NCBI GenBank assembly: GCA_044353905.1
Contig: JBILBA010000053.1
Location: 1 to 26,698 of the forward strand
DNA from: MWH-TA3 sp044353905
GTDB taxonomy: Bacteria; Actinomycetota; Actinomycetes; Actinomycetales; Microbacteriaceae
Reading direction: 5' to 3'
DNA: 26,698 nt
Under the pieces are notes generated by a model. It saw nothing but the letters and a program-made list of their open reading frames with translations, had not been told where the DNA came from and ran no database searches. The position numbers and the translations under genes are program-made. This document shows positions 6,179-13,852 of the stretch, piece after piece. Numbering within the stretch: the stretch's first letter is position 1; every line of letters begins with the position of its first letter.

Positions 6179-6658
6179 ATGCCACACAAGATTGATACAT
6201 CGTTGACGGGAGCTGCAGGTGAGCACCTTGTACTTTCAAGATTGCTGTCAAGGGGAATTCTTGCGGCTCAAGCACCTAGGGGAGCTAGAAAGGCCGACAT
6301 TCTTGTGAACTTCCTAGACGGAGGAAGCCCCGCTCTTATTCAAGTTAAGTCCAGGCAATCTGGCTCTGACGGCGGTTGGCATATGTCAGAGAAGCATGAG
6401 TCGCAAACCGAAGAGGACCTTTACTTTTGCTTTGTGAATTTCGAACCCGAGTTGCCAACTGTCCACGTAATACCTGCCGCAGTTGTAGCTGAGGTTGTTC
6501 AGAAAGACCATCAAATCTGGTTAGACACCCCAGGTAAGAAAGGTCAGGCCCACAATCCGAGCCTGATGCGCCGAATAAGGCCTAAAGCTTCTAGCCAACA
6601 GGATGGTTGGATGGATAAGTATCTTGAGAATTGGTCTCAGATTGCAGACCGTCACTAG
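6179..6658 (+). CDS. PD-(D/E)XK-superfamily nuclease-like protein
   Basis: This 159-aa protein has the core layout of a PD-(D/E)XK fold. It starts with a helix containing GEHLVLSRLLSRG (E15), then KADILV (D40), then IQVKSR (Q55-x-K57). The Q-x-K form of the last motif occurs in several restriction and repair nucleases. The remaining half shows no second domain. The ATG at 6179 is taken as the start. It has GGGGA very close upstream, and an in-frame TTG at 6164 is the alternative. The gene stands alone, convergent with hsdR (13-nt gap), within a defence cargo. It could be an orphan restriction enzyme, a resolvase-like enzyme for replication intermediates, or an enzyme acting with the type I system. 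The substrate is unknown. Confidence 0.7.
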   Translation: MPHKIDTSLTGAAGEHLVLSRLLSRGILAAQAPRGARKADILVNFLDGGSPALIQVKSRQSGSDGGWHMSEKHESQTEEDLYFCFVNFEPELPTVHVIPAAVVAEVVQKDHQIWLDTPGKKGQAHNPSLMRRIRPKASSQQDGWMDKYLENWSQIADRH

Positions 6659-6671
6659 TCATTAGTTGCGA

Positions 6672-8990
6672 CTATGAATACAAGACGCGGGGAAGATACA
6701 AATTCCTCTGGAAATCAAGAAAAAGTTTTCGAGCTATCTCTACTCCACCTAAAGCTGTGACTCCTTCAACAACGTTGGAGTACTTTGCCTCGATGAGTCT
6801 CTCAAGCCTCTGCTCTTCAAGTTCATCAACACCTCGGGCCACATACTGTTCAGCTAGAAAGCTGACAAAAGATTCCTGGTTTGGCGTTAGTTCGGGGAGC
6901 CTCTGAATAGATAACTGCGAGCGCTCGCTCCTCCTAACTGGGGAAAGGGCGAAGCGAATGTATTCCAAGACATCGAACAAGTCACTGTCAGCTGCATCAA
7001 TGAGCGCTTGAATCTCGACTAAGTCACTTTTGCTAAAGCCAACTCCTTCAAGCCGCTCTAATAGCTTCTGTCTGGTCGCCGGAGTTGACCAAATTGAGCG
7101 CAGTTCGTCTTCGTCTTTGAAGAAGTCTGGCAGTGACAAGGTGTTATACAGGCTCTCTATAAACTCAACGAGAGACATTGGCTTGCCATCAACCGAATAG
7201 AACATGGTGCTGCTTATACTTTGCAACTGGCGTTCTTTACCATCTGCAAGTTTGATGCGAATCATCTCGCGGCGTCCAGTTGGTTCTTCACCTCCATCAG
7301 CTGGTTCTCCTTCATTAGGTTTAGGAACCTTCGCATCTGTTAGTTCTGACGGAGTTGGGTCTTCTGGCTCCCCATCCCAATCTGGGTCATGGAACAGTGC
7401 GGAAGCATTCTCGAAATCGTGAATGGTGAAGAAGTCTTTTCCTTCGTATAGTCGTGTACCACGTCCAATAATCTGCTTGAACTCAATCATTGAGTTTATG
7501 GGCCTGAAAATCACTATGTTGCGAATGTTTCTAGCATCGACACCAGTCGAGAGCTTTTGTGACGTAGTAAGAATTGTGGGGATTGTTTTCTCGTTATCCC
7601 TAAACGCCTCAAGATACTGGTCTCCAATAGCACCATCATCCGCTGTGACTCGCACGCAATACTGAGGATTTGAGCTATCTTTCAGTTCATTGATGATGTC
7701 CCGGATGACGAGAGCATGGTTTTGAGACGCACAGAAAACAATTGTTTTTTCGTTTGAATTCATGTTCCTCAGGAACTCACGAACACGATGCTTCTCGCGT
7801 TCGCGAATCTCAATCGAGACGTTGAATTCCTTAGATTCATACTCCTTTTGAGTATCGACGGCACCTTCAATAACAGTGTCATCGCTAGTCCAGACGTAGT
7901 TGTCCATGGTCCCTTGGTACTTTCGGACTCTAAATGGGGTGAGGAAGCCGTCATTGATTCCGTCCTTGAGGGAGTAGGAATATTTTGGCTCTCCAAAGTA
8001 CGCATAGGTATCTACGTTGTCTTTGCGCTTTGGTGTAGCTGTTAACCCAATCTGCACTGCTGGTTCGAAGTAATCAAGAATTCCTCTCCAGGAACTTTCG
8101 TCACGGGAGCCACCTCTGTGGCATTCGTCCACAATGATGAGGTCGAAGAAATCTCTTGGGTAATCCCCGAAATTGAACTCGGAGTCACCGCTGGGGCTGG
8201 CCGTCATAAAGCTTTGAAAGATTGTGAAGAAGATAGAACCATTGGTAGGCACCCGACCTTTTTTACTTACTTCGTTTGGCTTGATTCTGACCAGTGCATC
8301 TTCAGGAAAAGCAGAGAACTCATTGAAAGCTTGGTCAGCCAGCACATTTCTATCTGCCAGAAATAGTATTCGCGGTTGTCTATCTGTTCCCTTGAGGTTC
8401 CAACGCGTGTGAAAAAGTTTCCATGCTATTTGAAAGGCAATTCGTGTCTTACCCGTGCCAGTGGCCAAAGTTAGAAGTAGTCGCTTCTCACCTTTAGCTA
8501 TTGAAGCCAAAGCCCTCTCCACAGCTATTGATTGGTAATAACGACTCTCTCCTAGGCGATTCTCGTCCGGATACTTTTCAAATTTTTGTAGCCACTCATT
8601 TGGCTCTTCATTCAACATGCCTAAAAGTGCTTTAGGCGAAGGGTATTCAGAAATGTCCGACTCTTTTCCAGACCGCATGTCAATCATTCGGATTTTTCGA
8701 CCATTGGTTGCAAAGGCAAACGGAACATCAAGTTTGGTAGCGTAATCTATTGCCTGCGCGTGACCCTCTGTGTAGTTAGCGTCGAACTTCTTTGCTTCGA
8801 TAACCGCTAGTCGCTTCCCCTCATGACGGAGAAAGTAGTCGGCTTTCAGTGACTTACCTCTCTTGCCTCCGCCAAGAATGCGTCCCGCCGTAAAGTAAAG
8901 TTCGCGTTTTACATTTGCCCCTGACCAGCCTGCGAGGTCTAGGGCAGGGTCAATGTACTGAGCGCGGGTGTCGGCTTCATTCAACGCCAT
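6672..8990 (-). CDS. hsdR: Type I restriction enzyme, R (translocase/nuclease) subunit
   Basis: This 772-aa subunit translocates DNA and cuts it when the target is unmethylated. The N-terminal nuclease has D51 and E65-x-K67 (VIEAKK), a PD-(D/E)XK site. The superfamily 2 motor shows Walker A ATGTGKT (176-182), DECH (288-291), TATP (317-320) and a C-terminal helicase lobe with IGRGTRL. The final part resembles the EcoEI-type C-terminal domain that contacts the methylase. The start MALNEADTRA is typical for the EcoEI-like family. The ATG at 8990 is chosen over upstream TTG/ATG because GAGG lies 6 nt before it. It overlaps hsdS by 14 nt and is the last gene of the M-S-R operon. It looks intact and functional. 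Confidence 0.95.
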   Translation of the reverse strand: MALNEADTRAQYIDPALDLAGWSGANVKRELYFTAGRILGGGKRGKSLKADYFLRHEGKRLAVIEAKKFDANYTEGHAQAIDYATKLDVPFAFATNGRKIRMIDMRSGKESDISEYPSPKALLGMLNEEPNEWLQKFEKYPDENRLGESRYYQSIAVERALASIAKGEKRLLLTLATGTGKTRIAFQIAWKLFHTRWNLKGTDRQPRILFLADRNVLADQAFNEFSAFPEDALVRIKPNEVSKKGRVPTNGSIFFTIFQSFMTASPSGDSEFNFGDYPRDFFDLIIVDECHRGGSRDESSWRGILDYFEPAVQIGLTATPKRKDNVDTYAYFGEPKYSYSLKDGINDGFLTPFRVRKYQGTMDNYVWTSDDTVIEGAVDTQKEYESKEFNVSIEIREREKHRVREFLRNMNSNEKTIVFCASQNHALVIRDIINELKDSSNPQYCVRVTADDGAIGDQYLEAFRDNEKTIPTILTTSQKLSTGVDARNIRNIVIFRPINSMIEFKQIIGRGTRLYEGKDFFTIHDFENASALFHDPDWDGEPEDPTPSELTDAKVPKPNEGEPADGGEEPTGRREMIRIKLADGKERQLQSISSTMFYSVDGKPMSLVEFIESLYNTLSLPDFFKDEDELRSIWSTPATRQKLLERLEGVGFSKSDLVEIQALIDAADSDLFDVLEYIRFALSPVRRSERSQLSIQRLPELTPNQESFVSFLAEQYVARGVDELEEQRLERLIEAKYSNVVEGVTALGGVEIARKLFLDFQRNLYLPRVLYS

Positions 8991-9525
8991 TTGGTACCTC
9001 ATCAAAAAATGCCGCCTCTAGTACAGATTCGTTCAATTCGTTCAAAATCTGTTGTTTTCGTACAAACGAATTCCTGATTTCAAGAATTATGATTTGCATT
9101 TCAGAGACTTTTTCAACAATTTCCCTTTGCCTTTCAAGCGATGGAACTGGGATTTCCATCTTCTTGAAGGCATCACTTTCAAGATTTTTCTGAGCTGTAC
9201 CGCGGCCTAGTGAATAAATCTTGCGCATTTGGCTGAATAAAAACTTGTCGAGATACTCCTGCAGAAGAGCTTCTGTCTTCGTCTCAACGGTTAGCCCAGA
9301 GTCGTTTAGGAAGAACTTACCCTCTACGAAGCGAACGCATTCTTCTGACATCGCAAACCTAGAAACAATTGTGCAATCCTCACGATTGTAGGTATCCAAT
9401 CGGAAAGTCTCGCCACCTCCACCGTAAACGGGGTAGATGGTTCCACCATCCCTTTTTCTCGTTACGCGTGTCCCGTAATTTACATTAGCTACTTCGTCGA
9501 GACGCTTTATTTGAGTCAACGTCAA
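8977..9525 (-). CDS. hsdS: Type I restriction-modification S subunit, half-size
   Basis: This subunit recognises the DNA target. At 182 aa it is less than half the usual length of about 400. It contains one target-recognition domain (about 1-125, ending near RGTAQKNLESDAFKKMEIPVPSL) and one conserved helical region (about 130-175). A normal HsdS has two of each. There is no leftover second half: its ATG overlaps the hsdM stop by 4 nt and its stop lies inside hsdR. Half-size S subunits are known to work as homodimers that read a symmetric split sequence. This layout suggests the same, so it is more likely a designed half-subunit than a broken gene. Confidence 0.9.
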   Translation of the reverse strand: MTLTQIKRLDEVANVNYGTRVTRKRDGGTIYPVYGGGGETFRLDTYNREDCTIVSRFAMSEECVRFVEGKFFLNDSGLTVETKTEALLQEYLDKFLFSQMRKIYSLGRGTAQKNLESDAFKKMEIPVPSLERQREIVEKVSEMQIIILEIRNSFVRKQQILNELNESVLEAAFFDEVPNGVE

Positions 9526-10976
9526 ACCATCTCTCGAAGTTGAGTCATCAAACTGGTCGTTTCGCTATCAAGCTCCTGCAATTCCTCAATGAGTTCCTTG
9601 GGGCTCCGTAAGCTAACTTCGTGTGTTCTATTTGGGTTACGGGGGGTCAAGTCATAAGTCTCCGTGGGGATGTCTTCGACTCTCACTAGCCAAGACAGGT
9701 CTGTTTCCTGTCTCGTTTTGGAAAGAGCAACAAACTCTGCCATGTCGTTATCGTTCAAAGGACTTGTCTTGCCAAGACTGCGTTGGGGGTCCAGCTGGTA
9801 ATACCAGGTGCTACTAGTGGGTTCGCCCTTCTTGAAAAATAGCACGACGGTGCGAACACCCGCACCTTGGAAAACCTTGGCAGGGCAGTCAAGAATCGTG
9901 TGTAAGTTGAAGTTCTCAAGTAGTTCTCGTCTAAGCCCGATAGCCGCTGCGTCGTTATTTGAGAGGAATGTGTTCTTGATGACGATTCCCGCTGTCCCAC
10001 CAACCTTAAGCACCTTCATAAAATGCTGCATAAAAAGATAAGCTGTTTCGCTTGTCTTGAACGGGAAGTTTTGCTGAACTTCTTTTCTCTCCTTTCCACC
10101 AAATGGTGGATTTGCAAGAATTACGTCTCGCTTGTCTGATTCTTGTAAATCAGAGATGTTTTCGGCCAGGGTATTTGTGTGAAGAATGTTCGGGGCATCG
10201 ATTCCATGCAAAATCATGTTCATCACCCCCATGACATAAGGAAGCGATTTCTTTTCTTTCCCGAAGAAAGTCTTGGTTTGCAGTACTTCAATGTCTTCTG
10301 CAGTAAGTTTCTTGGAAGTTAGCAAGTAATTGAATGCTTCACACAAGAAGCCAGCGGAACCAGTAGCTCCGTCATAAATTGTGTTGCCAATCTCAGGATT
10401 CACAACCTCAATCACGGCCTTGATTAGAGGCCTAGGCGTGTAATACTCACCCCCATTTCGACCAGCATTTCCCATGTTCTTGATTTTGTTTTCGTAAAGG
10501 TACGACATTTCATGAAGCTCTTCGGCAGTCTGAAACTTTAGGTAATCAATGTGGTCTAAAACTTCACGGAGGTTGTACCCACTCTGCACACGATTCTTTA
10601 TCTCAGAGAAGATTTCACCGACTTTGTACTCAAGGGTGTTTGGCGAAGTTGCGGTCTGCTTGAAGCCCGAAAGGTATGGAAAAAGCTTTGAATTCACAAA
10701 TTGTGTGAGGTCATCTCCCGTCTTGATGTTGTCAAAATCAACCTTCCCAGCCGAGGTCTTGGGAACAGCCCAGTTGCGCCACTGGTATTCAGGTGCAAAA
10801 AGACTCTTGTGGTCTTTTCCAGAGAGTTGGGCCTTTATCTCGCGCTCAAACTCAAGGTCATCCAGGTACTTAAGAAACAGTACCCAGGAGGATTGCTCGA
10901 CGTAGTCGAGCTCGGAACCACAACCCGCATCCTTGCGAAGGATGTCATCTACATTCTTGAAAGTGTTTTCAAACAT
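9522..10976 (-). CDS. hsdM: Type I restriction-modification M (N6-adenine methylase) subunit
   Basis: This 484-aa subunit transfers methyl groups from S-adenosylmethionine to adenine in the target. The N-terminal helical domain (about 1-145; FENTFKNVDDILRKDAGC is typical) is followed by the methylase domain. Motif I is DGATGSAG (202-209) and the catalytic NPPF is at 289-292. The GEYYTPRPLI block at about 176-185 is characteristic of HsdM. The ATG at 10976 is preferred to the upstream GTG (10988) because AGGTGA lies 8 nt before it. It is the first gene of the hsdM-hsdS-hsdR operon, which runs leftwards from close to attR, and it overlaps hsdS as ATGA. Confidence 0.96.
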   Translation of the reverse strand: MFENTFKNVDDILRKDAGCGSELDYVEQSSWVLFLKYLDDLEFEREIKAQLSGKDHKSLFAPEYQWRNWAVPKTSAGKVDFDNIKTGDDLTQFVNSKLFPYLSGFKQTATSPNTLEYKVGEIFSEIKNRVQSGYNLREVLDHIDYLKFQTAEELHEMSYLYENKIKNMGNAGRNGGEYYTPRPLIKAVIEVVNPEIGNTIYDGATGSAGFLCEAFNYLLTSKKLTAEDIEVLQTKTFFGKEKKSLPYVMGVMNMILHGIDAPNILHTNTLAENISDLQESDKRDVILANPPFGGKERKEVQQNFPFKTSETAYLFMQHFMKVLKVGGTAGIVIKNTFLSNNDAAAIGLRRELLENFNLHTILDCPAKVFQGAGVRTVVLFFKKGEPTSSTWYYQLDPQRSLGKTSPLNDNDMAEFVALSKTRQETDLSWLVRVEDIPTETYDLTPRNPNRTHEVSLRSPKELIEELQELDSETTSLMTQLREMV

Positions 10977-11020
10977 ATTTTTTGTCACCTAACCGAAGGT
11001 TGGAAACGTGGTTTTTTGAC

Positions 11021-11034
11021 CCAAATAGGCCCCA
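11021..11034. promoter_or_regulatory. Candidate integrase arm-type site, right end
   Basis: CCAAATAGGCCCCA matches 13 of 14 bases of the site at 228-241 in the same orientation. It lies 135 bp inside attR, compared with about 101 bp inside attL for its partner. Shared sequence near both ends of an integrated element is expected for integrase arm sites. The function is inferred. Confidence 0.4.
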
Positions 11035-11039
11035 TTGGC

Positions 11040-11059
11040 ATGTCGAAATCTGTCGACAT
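11040..11059. promoter_or_regulatory. Palindromic operator-like site upstream of hsdM
   Basis: ATGTCGA (11040-11046) and TCGACAT (11053-11059) form perfect 7-bp inverted arms with a 6-nt spacer, about 65 bp upstream of the hsdM start. A minus-strand TTGACA (11076-11071) lies just beyond, though I see no good -10 at the expected distance. It could bind a regulator of the restriction-modification operon. The region 10989-11169 otherwise holds only the candidate arm site. Confidence 0.4.
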
Positions 11060-11168
11060 TTGGTTATTTGTGTCAACGCTAACCTCCCCTGCTATCAATG
11101 TGAGCCGTTCTTGTTTGGAGGAAGGGCAGTAAAAACCTGTCAAAGCCTCTTTGCAAGTGGACATTTAA

Positions 11169-11212
11169 GTAGGCCCCGTCGGATTCGAACCGACGACCCA
11201 CGGATTAAAAGT
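11169..11212. repeat. attR: repeat of tRNA-Lys 3' half (element right end)
   Basis: This is a direct repeat of 83-126, 42 of 44 bases identical. Differences at 11183-11184 fall at the variable T-loop positions 59 and 60. Together with 83-126 it delimits the element. The reconstituted tRNA keeps its 5' half from the chromosome and takes its 3' half from the element. Confidence 0.85.
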
Positions 11213-11243
11213 CCGTTGCTCTAACCAACTGAGCTAGAGGCCC
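11170..11243 (-). tRNA. tRNA-Lys (anticodon TTT), host gene of the insertion
   Basis: On the minus strand the sequence folds into a full cloverleaf. It has a 7-bp acceptor stem (GGGCCTC with GGGGCCT, including G-U pairs), D-arm GCTC/GAGC, anticodon arm ACGGA-CTTTTAA-TCCGT and T-arm GTCGG-TTCGAAT-CCGAC, with discriminator A. The anticodon TTT reads lysine. CCA is not encoded (CTT follows). Its 3' half, 11169-11212, is the attR copy of the repeat also found at 83-126, so the element supplied the current 3' end. A 6-bp hairpin (GACGCC/GGCGTC, 11248-11261) lies between it and glpK. Confidence 0.95.
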
Positions 11244-11293
11244 TAGCGACGCCAAGGCGTCCCCTAATTGTAGCAACTGTGGGATTTACCCGA

Positions 11294-12763
11294 TTACTTC
11301 CAATTGGAGCTCAGCTTCACAGCGGTGCTCCAGCTTGCAAAGATTTGCTCATCAAAGGGCTCAGGGTTAAACGTTCTCTCGAGTTCGAAAACGTTTCTTA
11401 GTTCCTCTTTGGAGCCCCACACTCCAACCCCAAGGCCTGCCAGGAAAGCGGCCCCTAAGGCTGTGGACTCGAGATCCTTACCTCTTATTACTGGCACACC
11501 GAGGCAGTTAGCCTGCAGCTGCATAAGCAAGTTGTTTCTAGCCGCTCCGCCATCAACTCGAAGACCTTTGGGTCCAACGTTGGTGTCGGCTGAGATTGCT
11601 GTCACCAAATCTCTCACCTGAAAAGCAATTGCATCCAAGGTGGCCCGCGCTAGGTGATGCTTTGTAGTACCGCGGGTGATACCCAAAATCGTGCCCTTAG
11701 CGTCTGGATTCCAGTGCGGAGCTCCGAGTCCTGTCAGGGCCGGAACAAATACAACTCCTCCACTATCTGGCACTTGCAAAGCAAGCTCCTCTATCTCATT
11801 TGCGCTCTCAATCACTCCAAGGCCATCTCGCAGCCACTGGACCGCAGCACCTGCAACAAACACCGACCCTTCCAGGGCATAAGTGATTGTTCCATCTGGC
11901 TCTTGCCAGGCAATTGTTGTCAGCAAATTGTTTTTGCTCTGGACAATTGTTGAACCGGTATTGGTGAGCATGAATGCTCCGGTGCCATAGGTGCACTTAC
12001 TTTCACCAACCTCAAATGCCGTTTGTCCAAATAGCGCAGCTTGCTGGTCTCCTGCAATTCCCGCGATCGGAAGTTCCAGATTCAAAAAACTCGCCGGGTC
12101 TGTTGTTGCCAACATTGCGTAGCTTGGGACAATGCGGGGCAAAGCACTAGCTGGCACATTGAATATCTCCAGCAACTCATTGCTCCAGGCACCGGTTCTG
12201 ATGTCCATCAGCTGTGTTCTTGAGGCGTTGCTGGCATCGGTGATGTGGCTCTTACCACTCGTCATTCTCGCAACAAGGTAGGAATCCACCGTGCCGATTT
12301 TGACTTTTCCTGAAACTACATCGCCCCAGATAGTTTTTTCGTTTTGCGACAGCCACAACAGCTTGCTACTGGAAAAATACGGATCAAGTTTCAAGCCTGA
12401 GATGTAATGAATTCTGTCCTCAAGCCCCTGAACCTTGAGCTTTGCAACAAGATCAGCGGTTCTGCGATCTTGCCAGACAATTGCCTTGCGAGGAGACTTT
12501 AGGTTTTTGCTGTCCCAGAGCACCACCGTTTCGCGCTGGTTGGTGATTCCGATTGCAACAAGCGACTCAGCGGTTTGGGAAATGGCTTCGCTGGCTGCCG
12601 CGAGGGTTGCCTGCCAGATTTCTTCGGGCTCGTGTTCAACTAACCCAGGCTCAGGAAAGTACTGCAGAAACTCTCGGTAACCTCTGGCTAGCACTTTGCC
12701 TTGGGTTGAAACAACTTGGACCGTAACCCCTGTGGTGCCAGCATCGATAGCCAAGATTGCCAT
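11294..12763 (-). CDS. glpK: Glycerol kinase
   Basis: This 489-aa cytosolic kinase phosphorylates glycerol to glycerol-3-phosphate with ATP. It is an FGGY-family sugar kinase. The N-terminal phosphate loop is AIDAGTTG (5-12). The glycerol-kinase signatures are GITNQRET (72-79) and WQDRRT (97-102), then YGTGAFMLTNTG, GLGAPHWNPDAKG and a C-terminal DGGAARNNLLMQLQAN block. The length is normal for the family. The ATG at 12763 gives the standard N-terminus MAILAIDAG, and a TTG 6 nt upstream is less likely. No strong ribosome binding site is seen. It lies 20 nt after the EamA-family transporter gene on the same strand and may share its transcript. Glycerol facilitator and glycerol-phosphate dehydrogenase genes are not in the window. 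Confidence 0.96.
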   Translation of the reverse strand: MAILAIDAGTTGVTVQVVSTQGKVLARGYREFLQYFPEPGLVEHEPEEIWQATLAAASEAISQTAESLVAIGITNQRETVVLWDSKNLKSPRKAIVWQDRRTADLVAKLKVQGLEDRIHYISGLKLDPYFSSSKLLWLSQNEKTIWGDVVSGKVKIGTVDSYLVARMTSGKSHITDASNASRTQLMDIRTGAWSNELLEIFNVPASALPRIVPSYAMLATTDPASFLNLELPIAGIAGDQQAALFGQTAFEVGESKCTYGTGAFMLTNTGSTIVQSKNNLLTTIAWQEPDGTITYALEGSVFVAGAAVQWLRDGLGVIESANEIEELALQVPDSGGVVFVPALTGLGAPHWNPDAKGTILGITRGTTKHHLARATLDAIAFQVRDLVTAISADTNVGPKGLRVDGGAARNNLLMQLQANCLGVPVIRGKDLESTALGAAFLAGLGVGVWGSKEELRNVFELERTFNPEPFDEQIFASWSTAVKLSSNWK

Positions 12764-12783
12764 GGCCAAAGGCTAGCAAAGCT

Positions 12784-13665
12784 TTAGGTGAAGTGGGGCT
12801 GATCCAGCGGGCTCTTGCTTCTCTTATTGGGCCACTCAACAACCAGCATTGCAATCACAATCAAAACTCCTCCGATGATTGTTCTTGCTGACAGCACCTC
12901 TTGACCAACAGCAACTGCAATTGCTGCCGCAAAGACAACCTCACCGGTCAAGATGATCGCCACCCTGGAAGGGTCCATGATCGACTGAGCCCAGGTTTGA
13001 ATCAAAAACGCCATAGCGGTTGCAAACACCGCCGTGAATACAACAGTTCCCCAAACAAAAGCATTGGGAGGTGGCTGGTAGCCATCTGGCACAGCACCCA
13101 TCCAGCAAACAACCGAACCGGCTCCTAACTGGACAACGGTCAGTGGGTAAATGTCTTTGGGATTGCTCCAGAAGCTAAGGCCAATGATGTGTCCGGCAAA
13201 CAATAGCGCACAGGCAATAAGCCAAACCTGACCTGGATCAAAAGAGATCCCGTTAAAAGAAATGAAAAGTAATGCGGTTAGCGCCAGCGTGGTGCCAACA
13301 ATTACCTTCTTCTCTACTTTCTTCTTGAATACGAACCAGAACAGTAAGGGCGTGAAGACAACATACAGCCCTGTGAGGAAGCCAGTGATAGCAGCGGTTG
13401 TGAGATCAAGACCAATTGTTTGGGTGATGTAGGCAAGGCCCAGCATGATGCCAAGAACCGAACCTCTAAATAGGGTCTGCTTGTTTATTGCGGACAGAAC
13501 TTGCGGGCGAATGGCAATCATGACCAATGTTGCAAGCGTGAACCTGGTTGCCAAGAAGTCAAAAACCGGCTGGTCGTCTATGGCGTCTTTCATGAGCACA
13601 AATGCTGCGCCCCAAACAATGGTCACAAAAACAAGCGATAGGACAGCCCAGGTAGTTTTGGTCAT
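12784..13665 (-). CDS. EamA/DMT-superfamily membrane transporter
   Basis: This 293-aa integral membrane protein has about ten predicted hydrophobic helices arranged as two EamA repeats. The first begins VLSLVFVTIVWGAAFVLMKD and the second includes YPLTVVQLGAGSVVCWMGAV. The C-terminus is short, charged and cytosolic (VEWPNKRSKS). The family exports or imports small metabolites such as amino acids and cofactors. The substrate cannot be read from the sequence. The ATG start at 13665 has only a weak ribosome binding site. It is divergent from pstS with a 187-nt gap and sits just upstream of glpK, which may be incidental. Confidence 0.88.
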   Translation of the reverse strand: MTKTTWAVLSLVFVTIVWGAAFVLMKDAIDDQPVFDFLATRFTLATLVMIAIRPQVLSAINKQTLFRGSVLGIMLGLAYITQTIGLDLTTAAITGFLTGLYVVFTPLLFWFVFKKKVEKKVIVGTTLALTALLFISFNGISFDPGQVWLIACALLFAGHIIGLSFWSNPKDIYPLTVVQLGAGSVVCWMGAVPDGYQPPPNAFVWGTVVFTAVFATAMAFLIQTWAQSIMDPSRVAIILTGEVVFAAAIAVAVGQEVLSARTIIGGVLIVIAMLVVEWPNKRSKSPLDQPHFT

Positions 13666-13745
13666 TATTCACAAGAGAATACACGCAGTTAGCCCGATAC
13701 TCAGACCTCAACCAAAACCTGAAGGTTCTTAGATTTTCAGAGATG

Positions 13746-13763
13746 GTTCACCTTCTGTTTACC
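13746..13763 (+). promoter_or_regulatory. PHO box before pstS
   Basis: GTTCACC (13746-13752) and GTTTACC (13757-13763) form a direct repeat with an 11-bp period. This matches the actinobacterial PHO-box units described for PhoP-type regulators, based on GTTCACC. It lies about 90 bp before the pstS start. It is expected to bind the response regulator of the phosphate system, here probably the one encoded from 26138. Confidence 0.7.
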
Positions 13764-13764
13764 T

Positions 13765-13798
13765 AATCCATTACTGCTATTTAGGTCCTTAATGGATT
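13765..13798. promoter_or_regulatory. 9-bp inverted repeat in the pstS promoter or leader
   Basis: AATCCATTA (13765-13773) and TAATGGATT (13790-13798) are perfect inverted arms around a 16-nt loop, starting next to the PHO box. A second hairpin, AGGCAG/CTGCCT (13809-13825), follows before the ribosome binding site. They could be an operator, or a leader structure that affects pstS mRNA. Confidence 0.4.
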
Positions 13799-13852
13799 CT
13801 TTCTAGAGAGGCAGGCAGTCTGCCTTTATCAATTCCAATTAGGAGAAATACA

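Noticed and set aside
8977..9525. hsdS as a pseudogene fragment
   Set aside because: The frame is intact, both ends overlap neighbouring genes precisely, and a full recognition domain plus helix is present. A functional half-subunit fits better.
10701..11224. Plus-strand open frames over the hsdM start and tRNA
   Set aside because: They are antisense to hsdM or run into the tRNA-Lys gene, with no homology visible. They are shadows.
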